IMG/VR virus record: IMGVR_UViG_3300027721_000085
Location: 1-22,229 of that record
Direction: 5' to 3' (one strand)
Length of the DNA stretch: 22,229 nt
From: a virus
Shown: in pieces, positions 3,984 to 11,224 of the stretch
How positions within the stretch are numbered: position 1 is the first letter of the stretch
How the letters are laid out: every line of letters starts with the position of its first letter
The notes under the pieces: model-generated
What the model saw: the letters and a program-made list of their open reading frames with translations, nothing else
The model's database searches: none
Told to the model about the DNA's origin: nothing
Position numbers and translations under genes: made by a program

Positions 3984-5426
3984 ATGGAGATTAACTTTTG
4001 GGATTCTTTTTTTGGAGTCAATTCAGGACAACAAAATAGATTTATAAATCAATTTAACCGCCTTAGACCTATACAAAATCAGGTTTGGGGGGTTAAAAAC
4101 GCAATATGGATTGACACAAATAACGCATGGGAATGGTTTTTAACTATTCCAGAGTTCAGAGCTGTAATCGACAAGAGAGCGTCAATGATGAGCAGTAACA
4201 TTCCGAAATTATATGACAAGGATAACGTTGAAATAACAGATCATTGGTTTTTAGATATGGTAAAGCGACCAAATCCCGTTCAAAGTTGGTCAGATATTGT
4301 TTATTCTTTGTCGGTTAATGACGCTTTATATTCAAATGCGTTCGGTTATTGCCCATTAAGAGCGTTTAACCAACGTAATTTATTCGTCCCGCTACCAAGT
4401 AATAAGATTCAAATCATGACAAGCGGTAAAACGTTAAAGCAAATGGATGTAAACGGGTTGATTGATGGGTACAAATTCGAATACGATGACAATAAGATTG
4501 AGACATTACCTATTGAGGACGTTATTTATTTAACAACAACGGATGGAATGAGCATTGTTAAGCCTACAAGCCGAATTGATGCGCTCAAATATCCACTATC
4601 AAACATCAAAGCAAGTTATCACAAACGAAATGTACTACTAGAGAATATCGGAGCAATAGGTATTTTATCGGCTCAAAACTCGGATATCGGTGGTGCTATT
4701 CCTATGACTCCCGAAGAGAAACGAGAAATACAAAAGGATTGGTTTAACCGTTCAAAAGACGAGATAATAATCACTGAAAGTCAGGTTAACTGGCAATCCA
4801 TGAGTTATCCGACAAGAGATTTGATGTTGTTTGAAGAGCTTACAGCTGACAAAATGGCTATCATTGACGCATACGGAATGAACGCAAACTTATTTTCAAG
4901 TGATAAAGGTAGTACATTCAGCAACGTTAAGGATTCGATTCGTATGGTTTATACTGATACAATTATTCCTGAAACGCAACAAATGTATGATTCAATTTGC
5001 CACCAATTGGGGATGGATAAGGAAGGTATCCGTATTGAAGCGTGTTTTGATCATTTACCAGTACTACAAGCGGATGAGTTAGCAGAATATCAGGCGTTAA
5101 CTGAGAAAGTAACAGCGTATAACCTATTATTAACTGATGGAGTTATTACAAAGGAACAATACGCAGCGGAATTTGGCTATGAATTAGAGCCTATTGACAA
5201 GGCTCAAGCACAACAAAACGGACTTATCCAAGCGCAAACAGAACTTAGAGGAACAGTAGGTGGTTTAAACGGTATAATTTCACTTAATACAGCTGTTGCA
5301 ACGGGACAAATGACTAACGAAATAGCGGTTAATACCTTAGTTAACTATTACGGATATGACCGTATTGTCGCTGAATCAATGATAACGGCAACACCTGAAA
5401 TACCTCAAACACCTCAAACGTTTTAA
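3984..5426 (+). CDS. Portal protein (HK97-like)
   Basis: The portal forms the dodecameric ring at the capsid vertex through which DNA passes. The 480-aa protein has the usual features: an N-terminal region leading into IPEFRAVIDKRASMMSSN (about 56-73), the RPNPVQSWSDIVYSLSVNDAL segment (about 95-115) that is typical of phage portals, and a central block with MAIIDAYGMNANLF then SNVKDSIRMVYTDTIIPETQ (about 291-330). The C-terminus is helical and Gln-rich. Location between terminase and prohead protease fits. Only two bases separate it from the protease gene, so the two are co-transcribed. Confidence 0.9.
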   Translation: MEINFWDSFFGVNSGQQNRFINQFNRLRPIQNQVWGVKNAIWIDTNNAWEWFLTIPEFRAVIDKRASMMSSNIPKLYDKDNVEITDHWFLDMVKRPNPVQSWSDIVYSLSVNDALYSNAFGYCPLRAFNQRNLFVPLPSNKIQIMTSGKTLKQMDVNGLIDGYKFEYDDNKIETLPIEDVIYLTTTDGMSIVKPTSRIDALKYPLSNIKASYHKRNVLLENIGAIGILSAQNSDIGGAIPMTPEEKREIQKDWFNRSKDEIIITESQVNWQSMSYPTRDLMLFEELTADKMAIIDAYGMNANLFSSDKGSTFSNVKDSIRMVYTDTIIPETQQMYDSICHQLGMDKEGIRIEACFDHLPVLQADELAEYQALTEKVTAYNLLLTDGVITKEQYAAEFGYELEPIDKAQAQQNGLIQAQTELRGTVGGLNGIISLNTAVATGQMTNEIAVNTLVNYYGYDRIVAESMITATPEIPQTPQTF

Positions 5427-5428
5427 CT

Positions 5429-6178
5429 ATGAAATCAACTAACTACCAAACCAAAGGAGCAGCTGAAATAAAGGACATAAGCTCCGACAAACGTCAAGTG
5501 GCTATCTACCTAGCGAAGTTCGATAATATCGATTCGGATAACGACATGATTAAAAAAGGGGCGTTTACCAAGTCAATACAAGAACGTGGTCCCGAAAGTT
5601 CATCTAACCGTAAAATCGCATTTTTAAGATGGCACGACTGGGAAAAACAAATAGGTAAATTCAATCAAATAGGAGAGGATGAAATCGGTCTTTATGCTGT
5701 TGGTCAATTAGGTAATTCAACAATCGGTGAAGATGCTTGGAACGATTACAACGATGGAATAATTCGAGAACATTCAATCGGTTTTCAATACATACAAGAC
5801 AAAATGCGATGGATTGATGACAGCACTTTGCCGTCTCAAGGTTATTATCAAATCAGTGAGTTGAAACTATACGAAGGTTCGGCAGTTACATTTGGAGCAA
5901 ATAGCGAAACAAACGTTGTTGATGTAATGAAGTCAGAAGACAAGGTCGAAAAGGCGGTCAAAATCTCGAATGAAATAGACTTATTAATCAAAGGACTTGC
6001 AAATGGTAAGGGCTCAGATGAGCGTCTATTTGAAATGGAAATGAAATTAAAATATTTGAACAGTCAGATGTTAATACTCGCAAAAAGTGAGCCGTTCGTA
6101 AAAGAACATTCACCTATTATCGAGCCACTAATAACAGTCGAAGCGTTCAATTGGAGTGCAGTAATAAGTAAATTTTAA
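5429..6178 (+). CDS. Prohead maturation protease (HK97 type)
   Basis: A serine protease of the herpesvirus assemblin-like fold that cleaves the capsid scaffold region during head maturation. The N-terminal strand pattern KRQVAIYLAKFDNIDSDNDM (21-40) and KKGAFTKSI are typical. The catalytic histidine is probably H69 in RWHDW, the serine S116 in REHSIGFQ, and an acidic residue in ELKLYEGSAVTFGAN (144-158) completes the site. The tail (about 165-249) is helical and hydrophilic and could act as scaffold, as in fused protease-scaffold proteins. It is encoded between portal and capsid genes. Confidence 0.88.
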   Translation: MKSTNYQTKGAAEIKDISSDKRQVAIYLAKFDNIDSDNDMIKKGAFTKSIQERGPESSSNRKIAFLRWHDWEKQIGKFNQIGEDEIGLYAVGQLGNSTIGEDAWNDYNDGIIREHSIGFQYIQDKMRWIDDSTLPSQGYYQISELKLYEGSAVTFGANSETNVVDVMKSEDKVEKAVKISNEIDLLIKGLANGKGSDERLFEMEMKLKYLNSQMLILAKSEPFVKEHSPIIEPLITVEAFNWSAVISKF

Positions 6179-6205
6179 ACAAAAAGTAAAAACAAAAAAA
6201 AAAGA
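6177..6205 (+). promoter_or_regulatory. A-rich translation leader of the capsid gene
   Basis: The 28 bases before ATG 6206 are nearly all A, with no Shine-Dalgarno element. In Bacteroidetes, A residues upstream of the start favour initiation, and this is the richest such tract in the window. It precedes the gene expected to need the highest output. Confidence 0.55.
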
Positions 6206-7405
6206 ATGGAAAATTTAACACCAGAACAAGTAGTTGAAAAAATCAACACTAAGTTCAATGAAACGTTGGCAACAATGCCAACAAAAGCAGACCTAGACGG
6301 TCTTAAAAGTGATGTTGATGCCCTTAAAGGATTAGAGGCTAAATCTCAAGAAATCGAAAAAGCAATAGCTAGATTTGAGGGTAAAATGGAAGCAATGGCT
6401 GAAAAAGGATTCAAGTCTGAGCGTAAGCCACGTTCACTTGGTGAGGCAATCTCTCAAGCGTATGTTGCTAACATCGACAAAATCAAGCAAACAGCTGAAA
6501 AGGGCGGAATGATGACATTAGAGACTAAAGCTCTTTATGACACAACAATCGATGGTGACTATACGGGTAACATCGCACTTTCTACATTAGAGGCTGGAGT
6601 TTCTACAATTGCTCGTCCAATCATTAAGATTCGTGACATTGTGAACATGGGTACAACAGCGTCTAAATTCGTTACTTACATCTCTCAAAGCGTTCAAACA
6701 GCGTCTAGTTGGATTGATGAAGCTGGAGTGAAGATTTCAGGTCAACCGTCTTATGAAGAAATTTCTGAAGAAGTTAAGAAAATTGCTGGAACTGTTAAGA
6801 TTTCTAAGGAAATGTTGGCTGACCTTGCATTCGTTCAGTCTGAAATCAATAGAGACTTAATGGCATCTGTTGACCAAGCAATCGAAGACGCTTTATTGAA
6901 TGGAGCAGTTGGTGGAATCAATGGTATTTTAACTAACTCGGTTACTTTCTCAGCTGGTACATTTGCTGGAACTGTTGTAACTCCAAACATCTCAGATGTT
7001 ATTAGAGTGGCAATTGCACAAATACAAAACGCTAACTTTGAGCCTACACACGTTGTATTGAATCCTGAGGACGTTGCTGCAATGCAATTGACTAAGTCGT
7101 CAACAGGAGAATACACTTACCCTATGTTCTTAATGGATGTAAATAGAGTGGCTAATCTTGTTGTTGTTTCTACAACTAATATGGTTGCAGGTACTTTTTT
7201 AGTAGGTGATTTCACGAAGTCAAATGTTAGAATGAGAGAGTCAATGAATGTACAAGTAGGTTATGTAAACGATGATTTCCAAAGAAACATGGTTACTATC
7301 CTTGCTGAAGCTAGATTGGTTCAATACGTTAAAGCAAACGATTATCCAGCATTCGTTGACGGAACAATCGCAACTGCAATTGCTGCATTGGCTGTTGCAC
7401 CATAA
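6206..7405 (+). CDS. Major capsid protein (HK97 fold)
   Basis: The building block of the icosahedral head. Residues 1-75 are charged and helical (coiled-coil-like, KINTKFNETLATMPTKADL) and correspond to the delta/scaffold domain removed by the protease, so cleavage probably falls near residues 95-115. The rest is the HK97 fold, with the E-loop and spine region around IVNMGTTASKFVTYISQS and the P-domain segment DLAFVQSEINRDLMASVDQA. The A-domain pattern FLMDVNRVANLVVVSTTNM and a terminal FQRNMVTILAEARLVQYVKA are hallmark C-terminal features. At 399 aa it is standard length. A strong terminator follows the stop. Confidence 0.93.
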   Translation: MENLTPEQVVEKINTKFNETLATMPTKADLDGLKSDVDALKGLEAKSQEIEKAIARFEGKMEAMAEKGFKSERKPRSLGEAISQAYVANIDKIKQTAEKGGMMTLETKALYDTTIDGDYTGNIALSTLEAGVSTIARPIIKIRDIVNMGTTASKFVTYISQSVQTASSWIDEAGVKISGQPSYEEISEEVKKIAGTVKISKEMLADLAFVQSEINRDLMASVDQAIEDALLNGAVGGINGILTNSVTFSAGTFAGTVVTPNISDVIRVAIAQIQNANFEPTHVVLNPEDVAAMQLTKSSTGEYTYPMFLMDVNRVANLVVVSTTNMVAGTFLVGDFTKSNVRMRESMNVQVGYVNDDFQRNMVTILAEARLVQYVKANDYPAFVDGTIATAIAALAVAP

Positions 7406-7417
7406 TTAAAAAATAAC

Positions 7418-7445
7418 GGGGGTTGATATTCTTAACCCCCCTTTT
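7418..7445 (+). terminator. Intrinsic terminator after the capsid gene
   Basis: GGGGGTT (7418-7424) pairs with AACCCCC (7434-7440), and the inner G-T and A-T pairs extend the stem around a small loop. A C and then TTTT follow. The stem is very GC-rich against AT-rich surroundings. It would end the head transcript, or reduce read-through so that capsid mRNA outnumbers the genes downstream. The -33 TTG of the next promoter lies in this hairpin. Confidence 0.85.
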
Positions 7446-7452
7446 AAATTTG
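7423..7452 (+). promoter_or_regulatory. Promoter TTG-N19-TAAATTTG overlapping the terminator
   Basis: TTG at 7423-7425, a 19-base spacer, then TAAATTTG at 7445-7452 is a complete match to the Bacteroidetes promoter model. ATG 7457 follows after four bases (CACA), so transcription probably starts at or within a few bases of the start codon. The -33 element lies in the terminator stem and loop, so the two signals share DNA. Confidence 0.65.
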
Positions 7453-7456
7453 CACA

Positions 7457-7759
7457 ATGGAAAAAAGAACTCGTAAAAAAAAGGATATTGACGTAAATAT
7501 AAACGTGAATAATGCTGAATTGAAAGTTAAAAGAGATATTAAAGGAACACAAATAGACCTAGATACTCGAATAATTGACGTTCATATTGACAAAGATTCT
7601 AGTGGCGTTCACGCAACGATTGAAATTGATGACAAGGTTATTTATGAATTTGTTGGAAATGGAGAATCAAAGCATTTACCAAAAGGAGTGATGTTTAAAA
7701 TTAGTGGTGAAATGCTAAAATATTTCATTAAAAAAGGTTTCGGAAAACTAAAAAAGTAA
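7457..7759 (+). CDS. Small basic beta-rich protein after the capsid gene (100 aa)
   Basis: A lysine/arginine start (MEKRTRKKKD) is followed by alternating charged and hydrophobic strands (IDVNINVNNAELKVKRD, IDLDTRIIDVHID, HATIEIDDKVIYEFVG) and a basic C-terminal helix (MLKYFIKKGFGKLKK). Such alternation predicts a beta sheet. It lies between the capsid gene and the head-tail adaptor gene with its own promoter, so it is probably made late and may be part of the virion, a decoration or inner-head protein, or a DNA-binding protein. I do not recognise a named family. The next gene starts 4 bases later. Confidence 0.7.
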   Translation: MEKRTRKKKDIDVNINVNNAELKVKRDIKGTQIDLDTRIIDVHIDKDSSGVHATIEIDDKVIYEFVGNGESKHLPKGVMFKISGEMLKYFIKKGFGKLKK

Positions 7760-7763
7760 GTAG

Positions 7764-8522
7764 ATGTTTTTAACAGTTCAAGATTTTACGGGAAAATATC
7801 AATTAAGTACGGGAATGTATGATGTAACTAAATTACAAGATTACATAACTAAGTACGAAAAGCGTTATTTAATAGAGTTATTTGGAGCTAAGCTATACGA
7901 TGAGTTCATGAGTGATTTAAGTGTCTTAAATGTACCAAAATCCCCTAACTTTCTAAAGGTTTTCAATCCATTTTATGAAAATGTAACGTTAAGACAATTG
8001 ATTATTTCTGAGGGAATCAAAGAGATGTTAAAGGGATTTGTTTATTTCGAGTATTCAAAGGATCTAATTAATCAAATGACACCGTACGGAAATGTTCGTC
8101 CGATTAGTGAAAATTCGGAGCCAGTCAGCACGTTGTATTCAATGATTTATACAAGGTACAATGAAGCAATAAAGAGTTATAAGGCAATCCAAACGTACAT
8201 TCAAATCAATATGAACGCCCCAACGGGACAAGTTGTAACGGTTACACTAGCAAATGGAGGGACAAATTACAATTCTCAGATTAATAACGGAACACAAACG
8301 CTGATTTATGGCGATGGGAATTTGACTTTAAATATTGTGGCGGATAACTTTTTTGTTGTAACAAGTGGTACGGTTAATATTGCTGGAATCAATTACGTTG
8401 CTGGAATAACTACAACGGTTGTAGGGGGTGACAATAACGCTGTTTTTAACATCACGTACGTTGGAAAAGGGGATTTTAGTACGTTCAATGGTCAACAGAA
8501 ACAAACAGCATATTGGGTATGA
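7764..8522 (+). CDS. Head-tail adaptor-like protein with inserted beta domain
   Basis: The helical N-terminal part (residues 1-150: DYITKYEKRYLIELFGAKLY, then EGIKEMLKGFVYFEYSKD, and RYNEAIKSYKAIQTYI) resembles the head-tail connector/adaptor proteins of Bacteroidetes phages. The usual C-terminal end, FNGQ followed by an aromatic end (FSTFNGQQKQTAYWV), is here at 238-252. Between them lies an extra beta-rich module (about 152-235), with VTVTLANGGTNYNS and GGDNNAVFNITYVG. This NGGT-Y...GG-N motif recurs in phage structural proteins. The stop overlaps the next start as ATGA. Confidence 0.7.
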   Translation: MFLTVQDFTGKYQLSTGMYDVTKLQDYITKYEKRYLIELFGAKLYDEFMSDLSVLNVPKSPNFLKVFNPFYENVTLRQLIISEGIKEMLKGFVYFEYSKDLINQMTPYGNVRPISENSEPVSTLYSMIYTRYNEAIKSYKAIQTYIQINMNAPTGQVVTVTLANGGTNYNSQINNGTQTLIYGDGNLTLNIVADNFFVVTSGTVNIAGINYVAGITTTVVGGDNNAVFNITYVGKGDFSTFNGQQKQTAYWV

Positions 8523-9199
8523 TAAACGAGCTTTCTAATATCGTCCAAAATATTGTCTACGACATGGATAACACCATTCAGGGAGTGTTTGACATAACCA
8601 ATGAAAAGACGTATTCCTGTAAAACGAAATGGACTAGAGTAGGCAAATCAGTGTTGTGCAATGGTGAGAATTTCTTAGTTACTGAATTAGAAGAGGACGA
8701 GTATTTAATTGGCGAAAGAATAAATCCGTTGGTATTATTAGACGGGACAATCTTTTTGCCAAGACCGTTCTTTATTCATGGAACAAAGAAAGCCACGAAT
8801 AGAGAATGGACTATTTTAAGCAACAATGTAAGTTCAAAAACACCGATTATTTGGCTGTTAGGCTCGTTAAATTACAAACAATTTGGACGTGAAAGCACAA
8901 TTGATATTGAAAGTTCATTGCGAATCTTCTTTTTAGATGAAACGGATATAACGAATTATTACACAGCGGACCATGTTACTCAGGTTGTTTATCCAATGGA
9001 ACAACTAGCAATGGAGTTTATCAATACTATCAACAAAAACAGAAATTTTAAAACTATTGAAGATTGGGAGATTGTCGAATTTACGAGGTTTGGCGTTGAA
9101 CAAGAAAACGGAATGTTTCAGAACATTTTGGATGCAAATTTAAGTGGGGTGGAGTTAAGAATTACGCTCACAAAGTATAAGGAAAATTGTAAATGTTAA
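8519..9199 (+). CDS. Head-tail joining / tail completion candidate (226 aa)
   Basis: ATG 8519 overlaps the upstream stop as ATGA and is preferred to TTG 8513. The protein is beta-rich in the first half (TYSCKTKWTRVGKSVLCNG, NFLVTELEEDEYLIG) and contains IIWLLGSLNYKQFG, IDIESSLRIFFLDETDIT, a helix YPMEQLAMEFINTINKNRNF and an acidic middle. Its position directly after the adaptor and before the major tail protein is where tail terminator or head-closure proteins lie, so that role is likely, but I cannot name a family motif with certainty. Confidence 0.6.
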   Translation: MINELSNIVQNIVYDMDNTIQGVFDITNEKTYSCKTKWTRVGKSVLCNGENFLVTELEEDEYLIGERINPLVLLDGTIFLPRPFFIHGTKKATNREWTILSNNVSSKTPIIWLLGSLNYKQFGRESTIDIESSLRIFFLDETDITNYYTADHVTQVVYPMEQLAMEFINTINKNRNFKTIEDWEIVEFTRFGVEQENGMFQNILDANLSGVELRITLTKYKENCKC

Positions 9200-9217
9200 A
9201 TAATAAAAATTAAAATT
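9200..9217 (+). promoter_or_regulatory. AT-rich leader of the major tail protein gene
   Basis: The 18 bases between genes consist only of A and T. As with the capsid gene this is a typical initiation region of a strongly translated Bacteroidetes gene, without a Shine-Dalgarno motif. No promoter box is seen in it. Confidence 0.4.
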
Positions 9218-10123
9218 ATGAGTATAGGATGTAATTGCGCAAGTGGATTAAGTAATACGGGGAGACCTAATTGCGTATCACTTCAGAGCGTAACAAGCAA
9301 ATTAATAATGGTCCCGTTATTTGCAACGGATGGAACAGCAAACTTTTTGGATTTGTCAGCTCCATTACCTACATGGGCAACATTGGTAAACGAAGCGGAT
9401 GCGTCAAAAAGATGGTTCCCACTTCCAAACTTTGAGAATGTAGAGTTACCGAAAGCGGATAGTCAATTTGAAGAGGCTAATTCAGGACGTATGGTATTCC
9501 TTAGACAAGGAAAACGTTCTTTTGCTGGTGAATTATGGGCTGAAGATTCAACGCCAACATTGTTGGGTAAATTACAAAACAACAGATGTGTTGATTTCGG
9601 AGTTTATATCGTTGATGTAAACGGAAATTTGGTAGGTTCAAAGCATGATGGTGGCTTATATCCTATCACAGTTGACAATCCAAGTTTTAACCCAACATTC
9701 ACTTTTGCGACTGATTCAACAACACAAAAAATCATGTTAGGATTTGACTTTGACAGATTATTTGATGAGTCTACAATGTATATGATTACACCAACTGAGG
9801 CTGGAATCAATTTTAACGATTTAAACGGTTTAGTTGACGTTAATTTGTTGAATGAAGTGATTGTTGCGACAAGTGTAACGTTTGATGCTGTATTAGACTA
9901 TGGAACGGCTTTAAATCCGATTAAATTTAGTGGTGCTATTTCTGCGGATTTCGCTTTGTACAACAACACAACAACGTCGACTGTATCGGTTACGGCTGTT
10001 GAGAATTTACCTTTAGAGGGTAATTATACACTTACTTACATTGCTCAAACGGCATTAGATTCTTTGACTTTATCAATTGTGAAGTCAGGATTTGATGGTG
10101 AGTTAACTTATGTTGCTGTATAA
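9218..10123 (+). CDS. Putative major tail (tube) protein (301 aa)
   Basis: Likely the tube subunit that stacks around the tape measure. It begins MSIGCNCASGLSNTGRPNCV with three cysteines (C5, C7, C19), followed by a beta-rich body with SKRWFPLPNFENVELPKAD and GRMVFLRQGKRSFAGEL. The C-S-GLSNTG-P-C start is one I know from proteins in this position in Bacteroidetes phages. The last 95 residues or so (from about VDVNLLNEVIV) look like a separate beta-sandwich, as in tail proteins that carry a surface Ig-like domain. It has a strong A/T leader and lies upstream of the chaperone-position and tape measure genes. Confidence 0.72.
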   Translation: MSIGCNCASGLSNTGRPNCVSLQSVTSKLIMVPLFATDGTANFLDLSAPLPTWATLVNEADASKRWFPLPNFENVELPKADSQFEEANSGRMVFLRQGKRSFAGELWAEDSTPTLLGKLQNNRCVDFGVYIVDVNGNLVGSKHDGGLYPITVDNPSFNPTFTFATDSTTQKIMLGFDFDRLFDESTMYMITPTEAGINFNDLNGLVDVNLLNEVIVATSVTFDAVLDYGTALNPIKFSGAISADFALYNNTTTSTVSVTAVENLPLEGNYTLTYIAQTALDSLTLSIVKSGFDGELTYVAV

Positions 10124-10281
10124 TGTACGTTCAGGTTGGTCATATTCAATTTGCGGTCATTCATTTGACTGACAAATCGCTAAAAGACGCACAGTTATTG
10201 TTTAAGCACGTTAACCCATTGGTGGTAAAGAAAGCGTTTGACTTAGCGAATAAAGGTCTTAAAAAGCGTTCAACAAAGTAA
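10123..10281 (+). CDS. Small basic protein after the major tail gene (52 aa)
   Basis: The ATG overlaps the upstream stop by one base (TAATG). The protein begins MYVQVGHIQFAVIHLTDKSL and ends with a basic helix (FDLANKGLKKRSTK). The one-base overlap, the good length for its small gap and the terminator that directly follows at 10299 support it. Function unknown. It would be made together with the major tail protein, so it could be a tail assembly or capping factor. Confidence 0.6.
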   Translation: MYVQVGHIQFAVIHLTDKSLKDAQLLFKHVNPLVVKKAFDLANKGLKKRSTK

Positions 10282-10298
10282 TATTAACGCAAAAATCT

Positions 10299-10330
10299 AA
10301 AAGGGAGTGATTAAGTTCATTCCCTTTTTT
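10299..10330 (+). terminator. Intrinsic terminator after the tail-tube region
   Basis: AAAAGGGAGTGA (10299-10310) pairs with TCATTCCCTTTT (10317-10328) over 12 pairs, one of them G-U, around a 6-base loop (TTAAGT). The right arm is part of a run of six T (10325-10330). It would end the transcript that includes the major tail gene. Confidence 0.85.
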
Positions 10331-10334
10331 GTTG

Positions 10335-10342
10335 TAACTTTG
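10335..10342 (+). promoter_or_regulatory. Bacteroidetes -7 promoter box TAACTTTG
   Basis: TAACTTTG lies 4 bases after the terminator T-run and 5 bases before ATG 10348, the same layout as at 7445-7457. A TTA, not the preferred TTG, is found at 10311-10313, 21 bases upstream. The start of transcription should fall at or near the ATG. Confidence 0.5.
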
Positions 10343-10347
10343 TAATC

Positions 10348-10806
10348 ATGGGACTAATGGACACAGTTTTAGGGGATTTAATGGAACGAACAATACATAT
10401 TTCACAAAAAGAGATATGGTTTTACGTCTTTTATGACACTAAATTCAAAACTGAAGTACTAGATTTCATTCGTATTGACCAATTATTCGAGCAAGGGGTA
10501 AACGAAGATGACAAGGTTATTGGTACTTATTCAATCATTACGGAAATGGAATATAATCCAACAAAAGTGGCGGGAAGTCATTACACGCTTTTTGATACGG
10601 GTGATTTTTACCGTAGTTTTATGCTTCAAGTATTGCCTGATGGCATAGTTATAAACGCAGACGGATTAAAAGATGACGGAACGGACTTATTGGAAAGATT
10701 TACGGACAAAATTTTGGGGCTTACTGATGAGAGTAAAATCAAACTTATTAAGAAAGTCAAAGACAAATATTACGAAACAACACTTCGATTATTACGAGGG
10801 GATTGA
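10348..10806 (+). CDS. Conserved tail-assembly-region protein (152 aa)
   Basis: An N-terminal helix (MGLMDTVLGDLMERTIHISQKEI) is followed by strand-rich DFIRIDQLFEQGV, then SHYTLFDTGDFYRSFMLQVL and a helical, charged end (LTDESKIKLIKKVKDKYYET). The TLFDTGDFYRSF block is the clearest feature and resembles the core of HK97 gp10-like tail completion proteins; I have no firm assignment. It starts the block leading to the tape measure gene, right behind a promoter. Its last 80 bases or more overlap the next gene in the +1 frame, so they could act as a frameshift pair in the position of the G/GT tail chaperones. Confidence 0.6.
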   Translation: MGLMDTVLGDLMERTIHISQKEIWFYVFYDTKFKTEVLDFIRIDQLFEQGVNEDDKVIGTYSIITEMEYNPTKVAGSHYTLFDTGDFYRSFMLQVLPDGIVINADGLKDDGTDLLERFTDKILGLTDESKIKLIKKVKDKYYETTLRLLRGD

Positions 10807-11224
10807 GGAGCTCCCTTTATTTAATTGGATAAAATGTACGTCTAATGATTTAACGTTCGTTAGAAAGGATAAAAAAGGCACAGAACAAGAAGATATTGAA
10901 GCATGGGAAAGAATTTATGACAGTTATATTGCAGAATATGGATTGAACGAAGTCTATAAAAAGCTGCTTAACGCTATGAAGAAAAAAGCGTTGTTGGAAG
11001 TTGATTATATTTTGACAAGGGAACGTTTTAAACTAACTGAAATAGAAATGCAAATAGCAAATTTAGACGCTATGATGGTGAATGGAGGTAACGGAATGAC
11101 AATTGAACAGTCTTTAATCCATTTAAGTAAATGGTTGGGGAGTTGGGTTAATGCAAAGGAAATTAGTACAAAGGAATATTTTAATTTAATGAACGAATAT
11201 GGCAAAGAAAATAAGCGCAAGTGA
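10727..11224 (+). CDS. Tail-assembly-position protein overlapping in +1 frame
   Basis: The reading frame is open from 10673, but the recognisable protein starts around KQHFDYYEGIEELPLFNWIK, which lies past the overlap. ATG 10727 gives 165 aa and an 80-base overlap; the 10673 start is less likely, since its added residues look like translation of the other gene out of frame. Alternatively no independent start is used, and this half is made by a +1 (or -2) frameshift from the previous gene. Later parts are helical (IEAWERIYDSYIAEYGLNEV, MKKKALLEVDYI). It ends 26 bases inside the tape measure gene. Its position corresponds to the second tail chaperone of many siphoviruses. Confidence 0.6.
   Translation: MRVKSNLLRKSKTNITKQHFDYYEGIEELPLFNWIKCTSNDLTFVRKDKKGTEQEDIEAWERIYDSYIAEYGLNEVYKKLLNAMKKKALLEVDYILTRERFKLTEIEMQIANLDAMMVNGGNGMTIEQSLIHLSKWLGSWVNAKEISTKEYFNLMNEYGKENKRK

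Noticed and set aside
4900-5082. 60-codon frame inside the portal gene in another frame
   Set aside because: The portal frame is continuous and conserved here; the alternative frame has unusual composition and no leader.
10673-10726. Start of the second tail-assembly gene at 10673
   Set aside because: The added residues are the out-of-frame reading of the upstream gene, without family features; ATG 10727 or a frameshift is more likely.
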